Source: CSP1-4 sp963777975
GTDB lineage: Bacteria; Chloroflexota; Limnocylindria; Limnocylindrales; CSP1-4
Direction: 5' to 3'
Length of the DNA stretch: 64,000 nucleotides
Assembly: GCA_963777975.1 (NCBI GenBank)
Contig: CAVZSO010000005.1
Location: 62,001 to 126,000, forward strand
Position numbers and translations under genes: made by a program. The notes beneath the pieces were generated by a model. The model was not told the origin of the DNA and made no database searches. It saw only the letters and a program-made list of their open reading frames with translations. How positions within the stretch are numbered: the first letter of the stretch is position 1; each line of letters opens with the position of its first letter. Shown in pieces: positions 60,296-64,000 of the stretch.

Positions 60296-61294
60296 ATGAC
60301 CATGAACCGCGATCGAGGCGGCCTCAAGTGGGACCGGGCGGCCCGCTACCTCAAGGTCGCGATGATCCTGCATGCCCATCCCGAGGGCATCAGCGCGCAG
60401 CAGATCGCCGACCAGATCGGGGTCTCCAAGCGCACCGCCTATCGCGATCTGCAGGCCATGGACAACGATGCCGAGCTGCCCATCTGGCAGGACAAGGGTC
60501 GCTGGGGCCTGGAGGCCGGCGCCTTCCTGCCGCCGCTCAACCTGACCACGCATGAGGCGATGGCGCTCTTCCTGGCCGCGCGCGTGCTGGCCAAGGCGAG
60601 CGACGAGCTCGACAGCGAGCTGATCGCTGCATTCCTGAAGCTCGGGGGCGTGCTGCCCGGCGTGCTCGGCGAGCACGTCCAGTCGACCATCGACGCGTTC
60701 GCCGCGACCCGGTCGGTGGACGAGCGCTTCACCAGGGTGCTGCGCACGCTGACCGAGGCCTGGGCCGGACGTCGCGTGGTCGAGATCATCTACGGCGCAG
60801 GGGTCTACGACCCGGCCAAGGAGATCCGGCGCGCCCGCGTTCGGCCGTACCTCGTGGAGCCATCGGCCCTGACGCATGCGCTCTACCTCATCGGCTGGGA
60901 CGAGGCGCGACAGGCGCGACGGACCTTCAAGGTCGAGCGCATCCTCGATGCCGCGCTGACGCCCGAGACGTTCGAGCCGGACGCCGACTGGGACCCGGTG
61001 TCAGCGATGCGCGACGGCTGGGACGTCATCGCGGACCAACCCATCGAGGTCATCGCCGTGCGCTTCTCACCGACCGTCGCGCGACGCGTGGCGGAGACGA
61101 CCTGGCATCCCAGCCAGCGGCTCGAGTGGCATGACGACGGCAGCCTGACGTGGCACGGCCGGGTCGCCGGAACGCACGAGATCCGCATCTGGATCCTCGG
61201 CTGGGGCGCCGACGCCACGGTCGTGGCCCCGCGCGCGCTCCGCGATTCCGTCGCCGCCGAGCTCGCCCGCGCCGTCGCCGCTTACGAGGCCTGA
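60296..61294 (+). CDS. WYL-domain transcriptional regulator
   Basis: ATG 60296 starts a 332-residue protein with an N-terminal helix-turn-helix (ISAQQIADQIGVSKRTAYRDLQAM) and a C-terminal WYL-type ligand domain (RRARVRPYLVEPSALTHALYLIGWDE; KVERILDAAL). A WCX-like C-terminal region (VAVRFSP-type, ATTWHPSQRLEW) follows. WYL proteins sense nucleotides or nucleic acids. Being divergent from the DUF62-ECF operon with 57 bp between the starts, it is the likely regulator of that operon. Confidence 0.87.
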   Translation: MTMNRDRGGLKWDRAARYLKVAMILHAHPEGISAQQIADQIGVSKRTAYRDLQAMDNDAELPIWQDKGRWGLEAGAFLPPLNLTTHEAMALFLAARVLAKASDELDSELIAAFLKLGGVLPGVLGEHVQSTIDAFAATRSVDERFTRVLRTLTEAWAGRRVVEIIYGAGVYDPAKEIRRARVRPYLVEPSALTHALYLIGWDEARQARRTFKVERILDAALTPETFEPDADWDPVSAMRDGWDVIADQPIEVIAVRFSPTVARRVAETTWHPSQRLEWHDDGSLTWHGRVAGTHEIRIWILGWGADATVVAPRALRDSVAAELARAVAAYEA

Positions 61295-61334
61295 GGGCTC
61301 TCCTCGGAGCGCGCGCTTCGAAGCTCTGGGCTCC

Positions 61335-61754
61335 CTACGACGCTTGAGCTGCGAGCGCGCGGGAGGCGTGCGCAGCCTCGACCAGGCGCGGGAACCAGAA
61401 GCGCCAGAGCGCCTCGTGGTCATCGCGGGACCGGCGCCCGACGAGACCGACATGGCGCAGCGTCAGGTGGGTGCGGTGCCCGTGCGAGATGGCGTCGAAG
61501 GCGACCACCGATGGCGACGCCAACGGCTCGGCCGGGTAGTCCCAGGTGAAGCTGATGTGCTGCGGTGCATCAAGGGCGACGACCTTGCCGGCGACGTCGG
61601 CGTCGAGCAGCCGCAGTCGGATGGCACCGCCCGGCCGCGCCTCGAGCGTGGCCGCGTCGAGCCACCGGGAGAGGCCATCGCCGGTGGACACCAGCGTGAA
61701 GACGACCTCGCGCGGCGCGTCGATCTCCGCCTGCAGCTCGACTCGTCCGTCCAT
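61335..61754 (-). CDS. SRPBCC/AHSA1-like domain protein
   Basis: The 139-residue protein starts ELQAEIDAPREVVFTLVSTGDGLSRWL, the typical START/AHSA1 beginning, then AATLEARPGGAIRLRL, HISFTWDYP, and a C-terminal helix. The hydrophobic-cavity fold binds a small ligand or assists Hsp90-like partners; here it stands alone. It is divergent from the channel gene by about 70 bp. Confidence 0.82.
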   Translation of the reverse strand: MDGRVELQAEIDAPREVVFTLVSTGDGLSRWLDAATLEARPGGAIRLRLLDADVAGKVVALDAPQHISFTWDYPAEPLASPSVVAFDAISHGHRTHLTLRHVGLVGRRSRDDHEALWRFWFPRLVEAAHASRALAAQAS

Positions 61755-61822
61755 GCCGACACGATACCGCGCCGCGAGGTCTGAGCGCGGTACGATCGTC
61801 GATCATCGGGAACCGCTCGGGG

Positions 61823-62965
61823 ATGGTCGCCGTGTCGAAGCTCCAGCGCCTCGCCCTCCTCTTCGAGGTGCCGCTCGTCCGCCGCGTGGCCTGGCACATG
61901 TCGCGGGTCAGGCGCAGCCTCGACCGGCGCTTCTTCGTGGCCCTGGTCAGTGGCCTCTTCGTCGTGGTCCTCGTGGCGGCGCTGGCCATCACCGTCCTCG
62001 AGAAGCCCTGGACGTTGGAGTCGCTCGGCGATGCCACGTACTGGAGCATCACCACCATCTTCGGACAGGGGGACGCGAGCTTCGCGACCTCGCCGGGCGG
62101 CTGGCTGGTCAGCTGGCTGCTCATCCTCTTCGGGGTGGCGATCCTGGGGACGATCACCGGCGCTTTCGTGGCACTCGTCATCGACTTCTTGCTCAAGGAG
62201 GGCCAGGGCATGGGCGCATCCGGATTCCACGGCCATATCGTGATCTGCGGCTGGAACGCGACCGCCCGCGACCTCGTCGACGAGCTGCAAACCGACGACT
62301 ACCGGGCGAAGCTCGTCCTGATCCACCGAGCCGACCGGAACCCCGCCGGCAACGGCGTCTACTTCGTGAATGGCGACCCGACCGATGTCGCTGACCTCGA
62401 GCGGGCTGGCATCCAGGACGCCGAAGCCGCCCTCATCTTCCCGGCCAGCCCGACCGACGAGGCCGACATGTACTCGATCCTGACCATCATGGCCATCGAG
62501 TCGCTGGCGCCGGGGGTGCGCACGGTGGCCGAGGTCAACAACCCCCGACACGTCGAGCACTTTCGGCGTGCCCGTGTGGACGAGGTCCTGGTCACCTCCC
62601 GCCTCGCCTCGCGGCTTCTCGCTCGTTCCGCGCTCTACCCCGGCCTGACCGGGCTCGTGTCCGACATCGTCTCGGGCGGCGAAGGCTCGGAGCTCTACCG
62701 CGTCTACCTGCCGGACGAGTACGCCGGCCTGTCGGTCGACGAAGCGAGCGCGCGCCTGCGGGCCGAGCACCGGGCGACGTTGCTGGCCATCGGCCGGGGC
62801 TCCCTGACCGTCGTGAACCCGGGCACCGATTTCCACATCGAGGCCGGTGACGAGGCGCTCGTGGTGGCCGAATCACTGGGCACGCTGGCACCCCTGAAGT
62901 TCGTCAAGGCGACGGCGGCCCCGGCGGTAGAGGCCGACCTGACCCGTTCGGTGGCTTCGACATGA
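61823..62965 (+). CDS. TrkA-type ion channel: two-helix pore plus RCK domains, atypical filter
   Basis: GTG/ATG-rich start; from 61823 the 380-residue protein has two helices (about 40-60 and 95-125) with a pore loop, an RCK-N Rossmann domain (HIVICGWNATARDLVDEL, NGDPTDVADLERAGI) and an RCK-C domain (VYLPDEYAGLSVDEAS ... IEAGDEALVVAES). The pore filter reads T77-T-I-F-G-Q-G-D84 instead of TTVGYGD, so K+ selectivity is doubtful. The C-terminus (TRSVAST) lies in a 23-bp tandem repeat that supplies its stop codon. Confidence 0.82.
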   Translation: MVAVSKLQRLALLFEVPLVRRVAWHMSRVRRSLDRRFFVALVSGLFVVVLVAALAITVLEKPWTLESLGDATYWSITTIFGQGDASFATSPGGWLVSWLLILFGVAILGTITGAFVALVIDFLLKEGQGMGASGFHGHIVICGWNATARDLVDELQTDDYRAKLVLIHRADRNPAGNGVYFVNGDPTDVADLERAGIQDAEAALIFPASPTDEADMYSILTIMAIESLAPGVRTVAEVNNPRHVEHFRRARVDEVLVTSRLASRLLARSALYPGLTGLVSDIVSGGEGSELYRVYLPDEYAGLSVDEASARLRAEHRATLLAIGRGSLTVVNPGTDFHIEAGDEALVVAESLGTLAPLKFVKATAAPAVEADLTRSVAST

Positions 62966-63012
62966 ACCGTTCGGTGGCTTCGACCTGACCCGTTCGGTGG
63001 CCTCCGGCCGAG
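62944..63012. repeat. Three tandem copies of a 23-bp unit
   Basis: CCGTTCGGTGGCTTCGAC plus five bases repeats with period 23 bp from 62944, 62967 and 62990; the third copy diverges at its end. The first copy contains the channel gene's stop codon (62963-62965). The period is not a multiple of three, so gain or loss of copies would change the C-terminus. Confidence 0.85.
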
Positions 63013-63028
63013 GGGCCGTCGCGTCGAG

Positions 63029-64000
63029 CTAGACCGCCTTGACGGCGGAGATCAGCTCGGCCAGGCCGGCCTTGGCGTCGGCGAAGAACATGGCCGTCTT
63101 GGGGTTGACGTACAGCTCGTTGTCGATGCCGGCGTAGCCGCGGCCCATCGAGCGCTTGATGACGATGATGCTCCTGGCCTGGTCGACGTCCAGGATGGGC
63201 ATGCCCGAGACCGGCGTGCCGGGACGCCGGGCGGCCGGGTTGGTGACATCGTTGGCACCGATGACCAGGGCCACGTCACAGCGCGAGAACTCGGGGTTGA
63301 TCTCCTCCATCTCCTTGAGCTGCGGGTAGGGCACGTTGGCCTCGGCCAGCAGCACGTTCATGTGGCCGGGCATGCGCCCGGCGACGGGATGGATGGCGTA
63401 CTTGACGTCGACGCCGCGCGACTCGAGGAGCTCGGCCAGCTCCCGGACGCCATGCTGCGCCTGGGCGACGGCCAGGCCGTAGCCCGGCACGATGATCACG
63501 CTGCTGGCATAGGCCAGCTGGATGGCAGCATCGTCCGCCGACACGGAGCGGACCGAGCCGCCGGGTCCACCCGCGTCGGCCACGGTGCCCTCGCCACCGC
63601 CGAAGCCGCCGGCGATGATGTTCAGGATCGAGCGGTTCATGGCATCGGCCATGAGCTTGGTCAGGATGCCGCCCGAGGCACCGACCAGCGCGCCGGCGAT
63701 GATCAGGACCGGGTTGCCGATGACGAAGCCGGCCATCGCGGCGGCGGTGCCCGTGAAGGAGTTGAGCAGCGAGATCACGACCGGCATGTCGGCGCCGCCG
63801 ATGGGCAGGACCATGGTCACGCCGAAGAGCAACCCGGCCACGACCACGGCGGCCAGGATGGCCACGCTGGTCGGGGCGTCGATGGTCATCACGCCGGCCG
63901 AGCTGAGCACCAATGCGAGCAACCCGAGCACGGCCACGGCGGCCAGCAGGAAGGTCACCACGCGGCCGCCCGGGATGAGGATCGGCTTGCCCGAGATGAC
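63029..64000 (-). CDS. pntB: NAD(P) transhydrogenase beta subunit, partial (cut by window edge)
   Basis: PntB forms the proton channel and NADP(H)-binding domain III of the transhydrogenase that makes NADPH from NADH. The visible 324 residues hold the last helices (PVVISLLNSFTGTAAAMAGF, NPVLIIAGALVGASGGI) and all of domain III: SVIIVPGYGLAVAQAQHG, HPVAGRMPGHMNVLLAEA, VIGANDVTNPAA and KRSMGRGYAGIDN. The frame continues past the right edge, so the GTG at 63961 is not the start. Confidence 0.93.
   Translation of the reverse strand, partial: VISGKPILIPGGRVVTFLLAAVAVLGLLALVLSSAGVMTIDAPTSVAILAAVVVAGLLFGVTMVLPIGGADMPVVISLLNSFTGTAAAMAGFVIGNPVLIIAGALVGASGGILTKLMADAMNRSILNIIAGGFGGGEGTVADAGGPGGSVRSVSADDAAIQLAYASSVIIVPGYGLAVAQAQHGVRELAELLESRGVDVKYAIHPVAGRMPGHMNVLLAEANVPYPQLKEMEEINPEFSRCDVALVIGANDVTNPAARRPGTPVSGMPILDVDQARSIIVIKRSMGRGYAGIDNELYVNPKTAMFFADAKAGLAELISAVKAV

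Overview
The window is about 64 kb of dense, very GC-rich (roughly 70% by eye) bacterial chromosome, with many GTG starts and start/stop overlaps of the ATGA or GTGA type. The gene set suggests an aerobic, probably monoderm member of the Chloroflexota or a neighbouring deep lineage. It has a caa3-like oxidase operon with extra cupredoxin domains, a CtaA-CtaB fusion, a CtaG (caa3-type) factor, a split b6-type cytochrome bc operon, and group I ECF transporters. The taxon is inference; no 16S or other marker gene is present.

Layout. (1) 1-8.6 kb: pyrimidine operon pyrR-pyrB-pyrC, three small genes of unclear role, then pyrK-pyrD-pyrE, with a candidate PyrR RNA site over the pyrR ribosome-binding site. 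(2) 8.6-20.1 kb: terminal oxidase island: lipoprotein/thioredoxin-like protein, ctaA-ctaB fusion, ctaG, coxB-coxA-coxC-small subunit, a seven-helix cupredoxin protein, a TlpA-like thioredoxin and an ABC-2 exporter. (3) 20.1-28.3 kb: lipoprotein, initiator tRNA, membrane protein, marR plus an RND pump, ribokinase, CsbD, and a gene-poor stretch with a decayed tRNA-like sequence. (4) 28.3-33.4 kb: aminotransferase, 2-hydroxyacid dehydrogenase, EamA exporter; then DUF2203, DUF1786 and rhodanese. (5) 33.4-40.1 kb (minus): a bc-type operon: FAD/Fe-S oxidoreductase, cytochrome b6, subunit IV, Rieske, cytochrome c-cupredoxin fusion, kelch-like membrane protein. (6) 40-48.9 kb: coiled-coil protein, PIG-L deacetylase, Bcp, and a TPP-riboswitch operon (thiN and an ECF transporter), HAD phosphatase, YbaK. 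(7) 49-55.3 kb: GIDE-domain protein behind a structured leader, M23-like protein, a DNA-binding-domain/4xGAF/GGDEF protein, DUF1003, class I glutamine-amidotransferase-like hydrolase. (8) 55.3-61.3 kb: two tandem SAM hydroxide adenosyltransferase (DUF62) genes in one operon with a complete second ECF transporter, divergent from a WYL regulator. (9) 61.3-64 kb: SRPBCC protein, TrkA-type channel with an unusual selectivity filter, and pntB running off the right edge.

How the parts fit. Regions 2 and 5 together describe a respiratory chain from a flavin/iron-sulfur entry protein through a b6-type bc complex, a cytochrome c-cupredoxin carrier and a cupredoxin-extended CoxB to an A-type heme-copper oxidase, with heme A synthesis and assembly factors alongside. 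Regions 6 and 8 hold two separate ECF vitamin/metabolite importers, one thiamine-linked and one linked to SAM hydrolysis.

Caution. About fourteen genes, several of them core respiratory genes, are broken by single-base frameshifts, some with several. This looks more like indel error in the assembly than real gene decay; such genes are annotated as one CDS with approximate shift positions.
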